From positions 1-50,704 of the forward strand of contig DULO01000073.1 of NCBI GenBank assembly GCA_012840345.1: a stretch of 50,704 nt of DNA, in the 5' to 3' direction. A program made the position numbers and the translations under genes. A model generated the notes under the pieces. It had not been told where the DNA came from, did not search any database, and was given only the letters and a program-made list of their open reading frames with translations. Below are positions 7,739 to 16,174 of this stretch, one piece after another. Each line of letters begins with the position of its first letter. Positions within the stretch are counted from its first letter, which is position 1. This DNA comes from Candidatus Fermentithermobacillaceae bacterium (GTDB lineage Bacteria > Bacillota > Sulfobacillia > Fermentithermobacillales > Fermentithermobacillaceae).

Positions 7739-8855
7739 TCAGCGGACCGGATCCGCCCCGCTGGCGTCTTGTTGAAGTTTGGCGTAAATGAACTCGTCGA
7801 TATCGCCATCCATGACCCTTTCCACGCTGCCTATCTCTGTTCCGGTACGGTGGTCTTTGACCAGCGTGTAAGGCTGGAACACGTAGGACCGGATCTGGCT
7901 TCCCCACGCGATGTCTTTTTGGGGGCCGCGCAGAGACTCAAACTCTTTCTTCCGTTCCTCCTCGCGGAGGGCAAGGAGCTTGGCCGCCAGAAGCCTCATG
8001 GCCACGGTCTTGTTGGCGTACTGGGACCTTTCGTTCTGGCACGAAACCACTATCCCCGTAGGGATATGGGTTATCCTTACCGCCGATTCCACTTTTTGAA
8101 CGTTCTGCCCGCCCGCGCCGGACGACCTAAAGGTGTCAACCCGGATTTCGTCGGGGTTTATTTGAACTTCGTCTTCCTCGGCGATGTCGGGCAGGACGTC
8201 GACGGAAGCGAAAGACGTGTGTCTCCGCGCGTTAGCGTCAAAAGGAGATATCCTCACCAGGCGGTGGACTCCCTTTTCGCTCCTTAAGAAACCGTAAGCG
8301 TAGTCGCCTTTGACGCTCATTGTCACGCTCTTTAGCCCGGCTTCTTCTCCGGGGAGCATGTCCAGGACTTCGCTCTTGAAGCCCCGGCGCTCCGTCCATC
8401 TCGTGTACATCCTGTAGAGCATCTCGACCCAGTCCATGGCCTCGGTGCCACCGGCCCCGGCATGGAGGGACAGGATCGCGTCGTGGGAGTCGTAGGGACC
8501 CGAAAGCAGGGTGGTCAACTCCAACTCCATCACTTTCTTCTCCAGATCCTTCGCGGCGGCGGTGAGCTCCGGCAAGAGGTCCAGTTCGCCTTCGTCTTGC
8601 GCCAAGAGGGCCATTTCCAAAGTGTCTTGAACTTCGGCGTTAAGCTTCTGCCAGGCTTCTATCTTGGCCTGAATCCTGGCCATCTTCTTCCCGATCTCTT
8701 GGGCGCGCTTCTGGTCTTGCCAGATCGAAGGGTCTTCCATTTGGCTCTTGAGTCTTGAAAGTTCACCGGTTAAGCGTTCTAGGTCAAAGAGACCTCCCGA
8801 TGCTCATTAGTTTGTCCTGCTGGACCTGCAGATCTCTGACAATTCCCTCGTACAT
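7739..8855 (-). CDS. prfB: Peptide chain release factor 2, made by programmed +1 frameshift
   Basis: RF2 recognises UGA and UAA stops. The zero frame begins at ATG 8855 (GGGAGG ribosome site at 8865-8870) and runs 23 codons, MYEGIVRDLQ...IGRSL, to an in-frame TGA at 8784-8786. Skipping the T at 8786 continues as DLERLTGELSRL... to 7739, giving 371 residues, the normal RF2 size. The product has the SPF anticodon-like tripeptide (VRISPFDANARRHT) and the GGQ catalytic loop (SSGAGGQNVQKV). Without the frameshift only the stretch from the internal ATG at 8740 is visible. It follows secA by 14 nt, the order also seen in B. subtilis. Confidence 0.95.
8783..8798 (-). promoter_or_regulatory. RF2 autoregulatory frameshift site
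   Basis: On the minus strand GGGAGG (8798-8793) is followed by TCT and the slippery CTT-TGA-C (8789-8783). This matches the known RF2 recoding signal: an internal Shine-Dalgarno-like element 3 nt before CUU, then a UGA stop followed by C. When RF2 is scarce, termination at this UGA is slow and the ribosome shifts +1. Confidence 0.93.
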
Positions 8856-8869
8856 GTCAAGTTGCCTCC

Positions 8870-11596
8870 CTATGACACTTTCCCGCAGCAGTGCTTGTAC
8901 TTCAGGCCGCTTCCGCATGGGCACGGGTCGTTTCTGCCGACTTTACGCGCTGTCTTAGCCTGGACGGTCCTTTGGCCCTGGCCCGAAACCGGTCTGGCTT
9001 CTCGCGTGGGCGCTTTTTGGGCGGGAGCGGCGGTCCTGCCCTCTCCTTCCTTCTTGACCGTAACCCTAAAAAGCCACCGGACCGTATCTTCTTCGATGGT
9101 CTGGATGCGGCTCTGGAACATCTCGAATCCCTGCCGCGTGTATTCCACCAGGGGATCTTTTTGACCGTACGCCTGAAGCCCTATGCCTTCGCGCAGGTCT
9201 TCCATGGTCCTGAGCTGTTCCACCCATTGCATGTCTATCACCCGAAGGAGCACGATCCTCAAAAACCTGTTGGCCTCGGGCCCCAGCAAGTTGACCTTAG
9301 CGTCGAAAACTGCCTTGAACGCTTCCGTCAGGCGGGCCAAGAACTCCTCCCGGTCGCCGGCGTCATCCAACACGGGTTTCACGTCGATCTCAGGTGACAT
9401 GCTTCTCAGGTAGGCGACCAACGAATCCAGGTCTGCTTCCGTCTTCTTAGTCTTGCCCGGCCAGTACAGGTCCAACGCTCTCTCCAGCACCCTCTCGGTC
9501 ATGCCCCAGACTACTCCCGGGAGGTTCTCCTCATGGAGCACCTTGGTACGCTCCTCATAGATGACCTGTCTCTGCCTGTTCAAGACGTTGTCGTACTCAA
9601 GCACGTTTTTCCTGATGGAGAAGTTGTGGGACTCTATCCTCTTCTGCGCTGTCTCCACAGACTTGGCAACCAGCGGATGCTCGATGGGTTCGTCGTCGGG
9701 GAAACCGATCTTCTCCATGAGAGTTGAGATCATATCTCCTCCGAAAAGCCGCATCAGCTCGTCTTCCAGGGACAAATAGAACCTGGACGAGCCGGGATCT
9801 CCCTGCCTTCCGGCCCGGCCGCGAAGCTGGTTATCTATTCGCCTGGCTTCGTGTCGCTCAGTCCCCAGGACGTGCAGCCCGCCCAGGCTCACAACCTCCT
9901 CGTGTTCTTTGTCGGTTATGGCCTTGGCTTGGGCGTACAGCTCCCGATACCTTTCCCTCGCCTTAAGGATAGTCTCAACGAACTCGTCGGTCTCGTTGGC
10001 CTCGACACGCTTGGCGATATCCTGGGGGAGAACCTTTTCGGAAGCGATGGCCACAACCTCGGGCTCAAAGCCTTCTTGCCGCAATGCTCGTTTGGCCAGG
10101 AATTCAGGGTTGCCTCCCAGCAGGATGTCGGTACCGCGGCCCGCCATGTTGGTGGCTATGGTAACCTGTCCCTTTCGCCCCGCTTGGGCAACTATCTCCG
10201 CCTCACGCTCATGGTGCTTGGCGTTTAGCACTTCGTGGGGAACACCCCGCCTGGTGAGGAGAGCCGAAAGCAACTCGGACTTCTCGATAGACCGGGTACC
10301 AACCAAGACCGGGCGGCCCTTTCGATGGCACTCTATAATCTCCTCGACAGCAGCGTTGAACTTCATCTTCTCGGTCTTCCAGATCGAGTCGGTCAAGGTA
10401 TCGCGGATGAGTGGCTTGTTGGTGGGGATGACCACCACGTCCAGGCCGTAAATCTCCCGAAACTCAGATTCCTCGGTCAAGGCGGTTCCCGTCATGCCCG
10501 CGAGTTTCTTGTACATACGGAAGTAGTTCTGGACAGTGATGGTCGCCAAAGTATCGGTCTCTTCCCGGATCTTGACCCCTTCCTTGGCTTCGATGGCCTG
10601 GTGGAGCCCGTCTGAAAAACGCCTCCCGGGCAGGATGCGGCCGGTGAACTCGTCTACTATCAGCACCTCGCCGTCCTTCACCACATAGTCGACGTCTCTA
10701 TGCATGAGTTCTTTGGCCTTGAGAGACTGCCTGATGTACGCGTAGGCGCCGATGTTTTCTTGAGCGCTGAGACTCATCCCCAGCCACTCCTCGGCCCGCC
10801 TCTCCCCTTCGTCCGTGAGAGCCACGATCTTGCTCTTTTCGTCGACCGTGTAGTCGCGGTCTCGTTTCAAGACCGCCGCGAGGTCTTTGTACTTGCGGTA
10901 AACCTCTGTGGAACCTTCGCTGGGCCCGGAGATGATGAGGGGCGTCCTCGCTTCGTCGATAAGAATTGAGTCAACCTCGTCTATGATGGCAAAGTCCAAA
11001 GGGCTTTGAACTACGTCCTCGATTTGCCAGGCCATGTGGTCCCTCAGGTAATCGAAGCCAAACTCGGTGTTGGTCCCGTATATGATCGGGCAGCTGTACG
11101 ACCGCCTTTTCTCCACGGTGCTCATGTTCGGGATTACGAGGCCGACGTCTAGGCCTAGGAACCTGTGTATCTGCCCCATCCATTCCCGGTCCCTGCGGGC
11201 CAGATAGTCGTTTACTGTGACAACGTGCACCGTTCTCCCCGCCACAGCGTTTAGGTATGATGGTAGCGTAGCCACCAGGGTCTTGCCTTCACCGGTCTGC
11301 ATTTCGGCGATTCGACCTTGATGGAGCACCACAGCGCCGATGATCTGAACGTCGAAGGGCCTCATGTCCAGGACTCTACGGGAGACCTCTCTCACGACCG
11401 CGTAGGCTTCGGGGAGAATACGATCGGGGCTCTCTCCGTTTTCGATGCGCTGCCTGAACTCGGCTGTTTTTCGAGCCAGAGAAGCGTCGTCGAACTCCCT
11501 CATGGAAGGCTCAAGCGAGGAAACGGCTTCTACTATGGGCCTTATCTTGTTTAGTTCTCTTTCGTTTGGGTTTAAGAGATTACGAAAAAAAGACAA
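8870..11596 (-). CDS. secA: Preprotein translocase ATPase SecA
   Basis: A 908-residue motor of the Sec export pathway. Motifs in order: Q-motif region, Walker A MQTGEGKT (102-106 GEGKT), DEVDSILIDEARTPLIISG (Walker B and start of the preprotein-binding region), GMTGTA, TNMAGRGTDI (motif VI region), the helical scaffold/wing, and a C-terminal zinc-binding tail with CPCGSGLKYKHCC. The start is TTG with GGGGGAG 5 nt upstream. Length is a little above the Bacillus protein (841) because of the C-terminal linker and zinc tail. It is followed closely by prfB. Confidence 0.98.
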   Translation of the reverse strand: MSFFRNLLNPNERELNKIRPIVEAVSSLEPSMREFDDASLARKTAEFRQRIENGESPDRILPEAYAVVREVSRRVLDMRPFDVQIIGAVVLHQGRIAEMQTGEGKTLVATLPSYLNAVAGRTVHVVTVNDYLARRDREWMGQIHRFLGLDVGLVIPNMSTVEKRRSYSCPIIYGTNTEFGFDYLRDHMAWQIEDVVQSPLDFAIIDEVDSILIDEARTPLIISGPSEGSTEVYRKYKDLAAVLKRDRDYTVDEKSKIVALTDEGERRAEEWLGMSLSAQENIGAYAYIRQSLKAKELMHRDVDYVVKDGEVLIVDEFTGRILPGRRFSDGLHQAIEAKEGVKIREETDTLATITVQNYFRMYKKLAGMTGTALTEESEFREIYGLDVVVIPTNKPLIRDTLTDSIWKTEKMKFNAAVEEIIECHRKGRPVLVGTRSIEKSELLSALLTRRGVPHEVLNAKHHEREAEIVAQAGRKGQVTIATNMAGRGTDILLGGNPEFLAKRALRQEGFEPEVVAIASEKVLPQDIAKRVEANETDEFVETILKARERYRELYAQAKAITDKEHEEVVSLGGLHVLGTERHEARRIDNQLRGRAGRQGDPGSSRFYLSLEDELMRLFGGDMISTLMEKIGFPDDEPIEHPLVAKSVETAQKRIESHNFSIRKNVLEYDNVLNRQRQVIYEERTKVLHEENLPGVVWGMTERVLERALDLYWPGKTKKTEADLDSLVAYLRSMSPEIDVKPVLDDAGDREEFLARLTEAFKAVFDAKVNLLGPEANRFLRIVLLRVIDMQWVEQLRTMEDLREGIGLQAYGQKDPLVEYTRQGFEMFQSRIQTIEEDTVRWLFRVTVKKEGEGRTAAPAQKAPTREARPVSGQGQRTVQAKTARKVGRNDPCPCGSGLKYKHCCGKVS

Positions 11597-11641
11597 TAAC
11601 TCTCCCCCTTAAGGGTAAGCGTGATCCTATTCCAGGCTTCT

Positions 11642-12211
11642 TCAGCCAATTCTACCATCATCCCGCGCCGGCGGAAAACCGCGTAGCATCACGGTGATAA
11701 CCAGAATGGCGGCGCCCACGGCCAAGACAACGTCTCCAACGCTGAAGACAGACACTTTGCCGAAGGGCATGGACCAGCGGAACACGTCGGCCAAGAAGGT
11801 TAGCCTCATGTCGGGGAGAAGAGCTTGGTGGGTCAGGCTCGCCGACAACCTCGCCGCTTCGGGCAACACCGCGTCAGGCGAGAGCCGTTCCAAGCTAACC
11901 GGCATCCTGCCTGAGTTGACGATCACCACAGCCAGGTTCATGAGCGTTCCAGCCAAGACCGCCTTCATCCCGGGCAGCCTGTAGTTGGCCCGGATCCCCA
12001 ATAGCAGAGTTCCGTAGCACAAGAGCGCCACGGTAACGCTCAAAGCGGGAGTTGGCTCGACTTTGCCTGATAGGAACTGAGCGCAGTATCTTACGCAGTA
12101 GGAACCGATTATCCAAAAAGCACCGCGGACAGGGATGTTTCCAAGGCGGGAAATCTCGCCGCCCAGCGCCAAGCCTATTAGAACGGAACCAAGCAGCAAG
12201 ACGGCAAACAT
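11642..12211 (-). CDS. DUF5317-type membrane protein
   Basis: A 189-residue hydrophobic protein with about five or six membrane segments (near 2-22, 30-48, 56-76, 82-100 and 155-178). A conserved-looking central motif VNSGRMPVS occurs, with a following 'PFGKVSVFSVGDVVLAVG' segment, which is the pattern I associate with the DUF5317 family; function unknown. The ATG has AGGAAG nearby and lies 4 nt after the HD-GYP stop, so the two genes are presumably coupled and the protein may work with that c-di-GMP-type sensor. Confidence 0.7.
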   Translation of the reverse strand: MFAVLLLGSVLIGLALGGEISRLGNIPVRGAFWIIGSYCVRYCAQFLSGKVEPTPALSVTVALLCYGTLLLGIRANYRLPGMKAVLAGTLMNLAVVIVNSGRMPVSLERLSPDAVLPEAARLSASLTHQALLPDMRLTFLADVFRWSMPFGKVSVFSVGDVVLAVGAAILVITVMLRGFPPARDDGRIG

Positions 12212-12215
12212 CGGG

Positions 12216-13463
12216 TCACTTCCTGTTTGCGATCAGCTTATCGATGACCGCCATCATGGCCTGCACAACGCGGGGATCAAATTGGGTGCCGCTGCAGCGC
12301 AGGAGTTCTTCGCGGGCGTCCTCAAAAGACATGCGTTGTTTGTAGGGCCGGTCGGTGGTCATAGCGTCAAACGAGTCGGCGCACGCGAGGATCCTTGCCT
12401 CCAGGGGTATCTCTTCCCCGGCCAATCCGTCGGGAAACCCTTTACCGTCCCACCGCTCGTGATGGTAACGGACCCAGTCTTGCCCCCGTCCCAAGAACTT
12501 CATGCCCATGAGCATATCCGCGCCCATCTTGGCGTGGCTTTTCATCTCTTCGTATTCGTCAAAAGTAAACCTTCCGGGCTTCTTCATGATGGCGTCACGG
12601 ATCCCTACCTTGCCGACGTCATGAAGGAGTCCCACATACCTGATAAGCTCAACGCGGTCGTCGGGAAGCTTCAGTTCTTTGGCCAGCATGACGGCGTACT
12701 CAGCTACGCGTTCCGAGTGGCCCCTGGTGTAGGAGTCCCTGAAGTCAATGGCGTTGGCTAGGGCGCCGGCCATTTCCGCGTAAGCGTCGCGGAGTTCAAT
12801 GTACTTTTCCAAGGAGTACTTGGCTACGAACATCGGCAATAAGAAGATGAGAAGGTACAAAGGCCCGCCCTGCGCGCACACCAAAACCATGAGCAACCCG
12901 AAAGGAAAGAGGGCAAACATGTTGGGGAGGCTCCAGATGATGTTTGTCCTCCAGACGCTGATGAGGGAAGTACGCAGCATAAAGGCAAATTCGATAGAGA
13001 CGAGAAACGCGTTTATCACGGTGTACGTTGTAGCCGCCGCGATGAACGCGGGAACATCCCGGGCCAAACTGAATACTCCCTGAACTCCTCCAAGGAGCGC
13101 GTAAACCTTGCAAAAGCCGTAAATCGACAAGCTAAGCATTCCGCGGTTAAACAGCACTATGGGTATGGGCACCTGTCCCAGAAGGTCCTTCTTGCGTATG
13201 GTCGCGATGCAGGCTATCCAGACGGCCAATCCGGGGCCGTATAGGACCGCTACCGTGAAGAGAAGGGGCGGAGAGACAGATATGCTTCCGTCGCCTCGGG
13301 GAACAGGTACGGGGGAATACTCGCCGATAAGCACCAGAAGCAGAAGAAAGAAGGCCTCTACCGGCCTGCTCAAGTCGGGAACATTCCTGGCCAAAACATA
13401 GAAGCCCAGACCGGCTATGAATAAGGTATATAGCGTCTCAAAGGTTCCGAGCTTCCGCTTCAT
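12216..13463 (-). CDS. Membrane-anchored HD-GYP domain protein (putative c-di-GMP phosphodiesterase)
   Basis: 415 residues. The N-terminal ~205 contain roughly six to eight membrane helices forming a sensor-like module. Residues ~220-410 are an HD-GYP domain: DSYTRGHSERVAEYA, GLLHDVGKVGI (HD), HHERWDGKGFPDGL (the GYP region reads GFP) and EARILACADSFDAMTTDRPYK. Active HD-GYP proteins hydrolyse cyclic di-GMP to GMP; the metal-binding HD residues are present. The GYP motif is altered, as in many Bacillota members. The gene sits in the hpf-secA interval with a DUF5317 membrane protein. The signal it senses is unknown. Confidence 0.88.
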   Translation of the reverse strand: MKRKLGTFETLYTLFIAGLGFYVLARNVPDLSRPVEAFFLLLLVLIGEYSPVPVPRGDGSISVSPPLLFTVAVLYGPGLAVWIACIATIRKKDLLGQVPIPIVLFNRGMLSLSIYGFCKVYALLGGVQGVFSLARDVPAFIAAATTYTVINAFLVSIEFAFMLRTSLISVWRTNIIWSLPNMFALFPFGLLMVLVCAQGGPLYLLIFLLPMFVAKYSLEKYIELRDAYAEMAGALANAIDFRDSYTRGHSERVAEYAVMLAKELKLPDDRVELIRYVGLLHDVGKVGIRDAIMKKPGRFTFDEYEEMKSHAKMGADMLMGMKFLGRGQDWVRYHHERWDGKGFPDGLAGEEIPLEARILACADSFDAMTTDRPYKQRMSFEDAREELLRCSGTQFDPRVVQAMMAVIDKLIANRK

Positions 13464-13713
13464 GCGTTAGTCTCTCCCCAGTGTCAGCCGGCAGCCGACA
13501 TATCATGTCATTAGCCCGCCTGCCAATTCGAAGCTCCCGCCAAAACCAAAGCGAATATGGCAAGAAAGACCTTGAACAGCTTGTTCACGAGTAACCCCCC
13601 GGAGTTCACCTTTCCGAACCGCTAACCCGGATGGACGCCTCCGCTACATGAACTAAGGCTGCCGGCCTGACAAGTATTTTCTACGTCGGGGAAGAATAAC
13701 CTTTTTTCGACTC
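13464..13713 (-). other. 250-bp gap before the HD-GYP gene
   Basis: It holds the 25-codon ORF at 13511-13588. Upstream of it AGTTCAT (13651-13645 region) can pair with GTGAACT next to the ORF's ribosome site. I looked for a c-di-GMP riboswitch because an HD-GYP gene follows, but the conserved core is not there. Confidence 0.35.
13511..13588 (-). CDS. Possible 25-residue hydrophobic peptide
   Basis: GTG start with GGGGGG 6 nt upstream; the reading is MNKLFKVFLAIFALVLAGASNWQAG followed by TAA. It looks like a signal peptide or single membrane helix with a short Trp-containing tail. It fills the gap between the 233-codon-frame unknown gene and the HD-GYP gene, ending 47 nt before the latter. 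It could be a genuine small membrane peptide, a cut exported peptide, or a leader ORF. I have only the ribosome site, the composition and the position as support. Confidence 0.4.
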   Translation of the reverse strand: MNKLFKVFLAIFALVLAGASNWQAG

Positions 13714-14364
13714 CTAGTCTTCCTGTTCGAGGAGTTGCGCGAGTCGCCTGTTAACCGCGTCCAAAGTGGCCTTGACCACCGCTTCCCGCTCATCGTAGCT
13801 GACAGGACACGAGCCTGTAAGCAACTGCTGATGCCCGAAAGCGTTTAAGACTAAAGTCACAAGCGCCACCCTTATGGTCTTGGACATCATCACGCATACA
13901 TCCTGAAGGTCAAAGGATACGTCCGGAGTAAACTGTTCCAACGCGTTGATGGTCGCCCTCGCCGATGCCCTTAGCCAAGCTCGCTGCGTCGGTTGGGCCA
14001 CTTCGCTTCCTTTCACCTCACGGGACCGTACTTGAAGGAACACATTCACTTCCGCCCGGTCAGATTGGGAGACTATCTCCACCCTTCGAAGCTGGACCCT
14101 GTTTGTGTTCTTAGCTGACTCTCCGGCCCCGATTTGAGCCACCGAGATCTTCCTTCGATCCACCGGGACGCCGAAGGCGGCAATTAGAGAAGACTCAATG
14201 TCCCGGACTATGTATTTTACGGCCCGTCCAGAAGAAGCCAGTACATGGATCTCGGCTATGCCGCCGTCTCCCGCCAAGACAACGCGAGCCGTGATGACGT
14301 CCTTAACCTTCTTAAGAATCTCCTCATACTCTCTAGCGGGAACCTTGGGCGTATCGTCAGCCAT
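13714..14364 (-). CDS. Conserved-looking protein of unknown function
   Basis: About 216 residues from the ATG at 14364 (MADDTPKV), preferred to an upstream start at 14415 because GGAAGGTGG stands at the right distance. No signal peptide or membrane segment. The N-terminal third reads like a small alpha/beta domain (EEILKKVKDVITARVVL, GGIAEIHVLA, IVRDIESSLIAAFGVPVDRRKISVAQI). The C-terminal part contains two longer helices around residues 110-210. I recall unnamed homologues in other Bacillota but no functional family. It is followed downstream by the tiny ORF and HD-GYP gene and preceded by the nucleotidyltransferase-like gene, 47 nt away. Confidence 0.75.
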   Translation of the reverse strand: MADDTPKVPAREYEEILKKVKDVITARVVLAGDGGIAEIHVLASSGRAVKYIVRDIESSLIAAFGVPVDRRKISVAQIGAGESAKNTNRVQLRRVEIVSQSDRAEVNVFLQVRSREVKGSEVAQPTQRAWLRASARATINALEQFTPDVSFDLQDVCVMMSKTIRVALVTLVLNAFGHQQLLTGSCPVSYDEREAVVKATLDAVNRRLAQLLEQED

Positions 14365-14411
14365 TATTCCACCTTCCCGATTTCTCAAAAAGCGATCCTC
14401 TCCCGAGAGTG

Positions 14412-15569
14412 TCAATCGGGGGAAAGAACAAACGTGTTACGGCGATATCCCGACGCCTCTCTCTCTTTCACGATCATCTCGGCCATCAACCAAAGACCTG
14501 CCGCCACCAAGCTGTGCCCTCCCAAGACCACCGGTATGGGTGCTTCGCGCGCGGCCTTAGTGAAATCCCTTGTCCACTCATCTTCTATTAACCGGTAGTT
14601 GCCAAGGTCCGAATGGAAACGGTCCCAATCGCTCAAGCGCTTCCTAAGATGGCCGAACACGACCCTGGTGTCGATGAATGCCACGTCGCAGACGGAAGAT
14701 AGATACTGGAAAAACTTAGGAGCGCCCAGATCGCGTATCATGAAACCGAGGAGCGAAACCACTTCCCCTCTTTCTTCACGCCCGAGTGCCTTCATACCTC
14801 TTTCTTCGGAAAAGACCCGCATTCTGTGTACCATGTTGGCGTTTATATAGTGAATAACCGAGGGTCCCACTCTGCCTATGACGGCAACTTCTTTTGAAGG
14901 CTGGCGAAGGACCTCAAAGGCCCTCTGGATATTGTCCCGTGGCCAATCAAGTGAGTCGATAATCGCTTTGGTTCTCGGGCCGCAGTCAGGGTGATTCCCC
15001 AGTATAAGAATGTCAGTCGGCGTGTCCAGGTCGAAATTGACCCTGCCTGAGTTCGGGATCAGTACTCTCCTCATCCCGATATCCCTAAGAAGGATCCCCA
15101 AGGGATTGTCCTTATCAGGAAGCTCAATTTCATCTATGGCTCTCGCCGGCGTAAACGCCACCAAGTCCGCCGACTGGACGTTGTTCATTATGACGACGTT
15201 GCGTTCCCGCTTCAGAGCCATGGCGATCTGCCCGAAGTCTTCGGAAGTTAAAAGAGGGGCGGCGACGCCGCCCATGTACAACACGTTTTCGATTCCGCGC
15301 TTTACTATGATCTCTCTCAAACGCCTTCCAAAGTGGAACTTGGGGGCATCGGGACCTTCCAGGTCCACCGAGACTCCCATTCGCCGGGCTCTGTCGGCCA
15401 AGTCCGGATAATTGGTGGCAAGCACTACCTCTGAGATCGACCTGCAGAGCAGGATCTTCTCCAGGGTGTCCAAGACGACTTCTTTCCGGATTCCAGTGAT
15501 GATCCGGTCGAGTTCGGTCTTGGCTTGTCCACCCTCAAACAAAACCGCTGTTACCTTGGGCTGCAGCAC
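14412..15569 (-). CDS. Nucleotidyltransferase-like (GT-A fold) protein of unknown function
   Basis: 385 residues from GTG 15569 (AGAAGGAA upstream). The first ~200 residues look like a sugar-nucleotide or CofC/MobA-type nucleotidyltransferase fold: LDTLEKILLCRSISEVVLATN, VLYMGGVAAPLLTSEDF (position of a metal-binding acidic loop) and the late D-T-P-x-D motif (FDLDTPTDILIL). The classic N-terminal GGxGxR nucleotide loop is not evident (LFEGGQAKTELDRI takes its place), so catalysis is uncertain. Residues ~210-385 are unlike anything I recognise and end with a segment PVVLGGHSLVAAGLWLMAE. It lies between hpf and the other unknown gene, 28 nt downstream of hpf. Confidence 0.6.
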   Translation of the reverse strand: MLQPKVTAVLFEGGQAKTELDRIITGIRKEVVLDTLEKILLCRSISEVVLATNYPDLADRARRMGVSVDLEGPDAPKFHFGRRLREIIVKRGIENVLYMGGVAAPLLTSEDFGQIAMALKRERNVVIMNNVQSADLVAFTPARAIDEIELPDKDNPLGILLRDIGMRRVLIPNSGRVNFDLDTPTDILILGNHPDCGPRTKAIIDSLDWPRDNIQRAFEVLRQPSKEVAVIGRVGPSVIHYINANMVHRMRVFSEERGMKALGREERGEVVSLLGFMIRDLGAPKFFQYLSSVCDVAFIDTRVVFGHLRKRLSDWDRFHSDLGNYRLIEDEWTRDFTKAAREAPIPVVLGGHSLVAAGLWLMAEMIVKEREASGYRRNTFVLSPD

Positions 15570-15597
15570 CGAGATTCCTTCTTTCTAAACCTGTGAG

Positions 15598-16113
15598 CTA
15601 TTCCTCGGGCTCGATGAGTCCGTAGTCTCCGTCCTTTCGTCGATAAACCACGTTGACGCTGCCCGTCTCACTGTTCCGGAAAACGTAGAAATCGTGACCT
15701 AGGAGCTCCATCTGCATGGTAGCTTCTTCGGGGCTCATCGGTTTCACGGGAAACTTCTTTACTTTGGCGATACGTCCGCCTCCGGTATCCTCGCGGAAAG
15801 AGCCGTTGGGAGCGTCCCCTTTGTCCCTCTTGAAGATCCTTGTCCGGTACTTCTCTATCTGCTTCTCCAGTTTCTCGATGACCATGTCGACGGCCGTCAC
15901 CGCGTCGTGCGCGGTTTCTTCGGCCCTGAGCAGGTAACCGTTCAGAGGTATGGTGACTTCCAGCACGTAGTTGCCACGCTCCGTGGAAAACGTAGCCTGG
16001 CAAGACAACGGCGACTGGCGGAGGTAGCGGTCAATTTTGGAAAGCTTTTTTTCGGCGTATTGCTTGACCGCAGGGTTTACGTCTATATTCTTCCCTCTCA
16101 CGTTGATCTCCAT
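15598..16113 (-). CDS. hpf: Ribosome hibernation promoting factor, long form
   Basis: 171 residues. The N-terminal ~100 are the ribosome-binding RaiA/HPF domain (MEINVRGKNIDVNPAVKQYAEKKLSKIDRYL). A linker follows, then a C-terminal dimerisation domain (~115-171; RIAKVKKFPVKPMSPEEA, MELLGHDFYVFRNSETG, NVVYRRKDGDYGLIEPEE). Long HPF joins two 70S ribosomes into inactive 100S dimers in stationary phase. The ATG has CGGGAGG upstream. In B. subtilis the orthologue yvyD is under SigB and SigH; a strong SigH-type motif lies 33 nt upstream here. secA, its usual neighbour, is separated by the unknown-gene block. Confidence 0.96.
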   Translation of the reverse strand: MEINVRGKNIDVNPAVKQYAEKKLSKIDRYLRQSPLSCQATFSTERGNYVLEVTIPLNGYLLRAEETAHDAVTAVDMVIEKLEKQIEKYRTRIFKRDKGDAPNGSFREDTGGGRIAKVKKFPVKPMSPEEATMQMELLGHDFYVFRNSETGSVNVVYRRKDGDYGLIEPEE

Positions 16114-16145
16114 TGGCGAACCTCCCGTTACCCATTTGAGCTATA

Positions 16146-16174
16146 GTATTCCCTCTCCGGGGACTAAATCCTTC
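16146..16174 (-). promoter_or_regulatory. Candidate SigH promoter of hpf
   Basis: Minus strand GAAGGATTT, 11 nt, AGGGAATAC. Against RNAGGAWWW-N11-12-RNNGAATWW this is 9/9 and 8/9 with allowed spacing, and the start site would fall about 25 nt before the hpf ATG. SigH control agrees with what is known for B. subtilis yvyD. An overlapping SigA-like pair (TTTAGT, 17 bp, TATAGC) is weaker. Confidence 0.6.

Noticed and set aside
12135-12761. A long plus-strand open frame opposite the HD-GYP gene
   Set aside because: No ribosome site, composition unlike a real protein, and the minus-strand frame has clear domain motifs. It is an antisense shadow of a GC-rich gene.
13464-13713. Cyclic di-GMP riboswitch before the HD-GYP gene
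   Set aside because: The conserved GEMM core (CACGCACAGGGC and the GNRA-receptor pair) is absent; only a short imperfect stem is seen.
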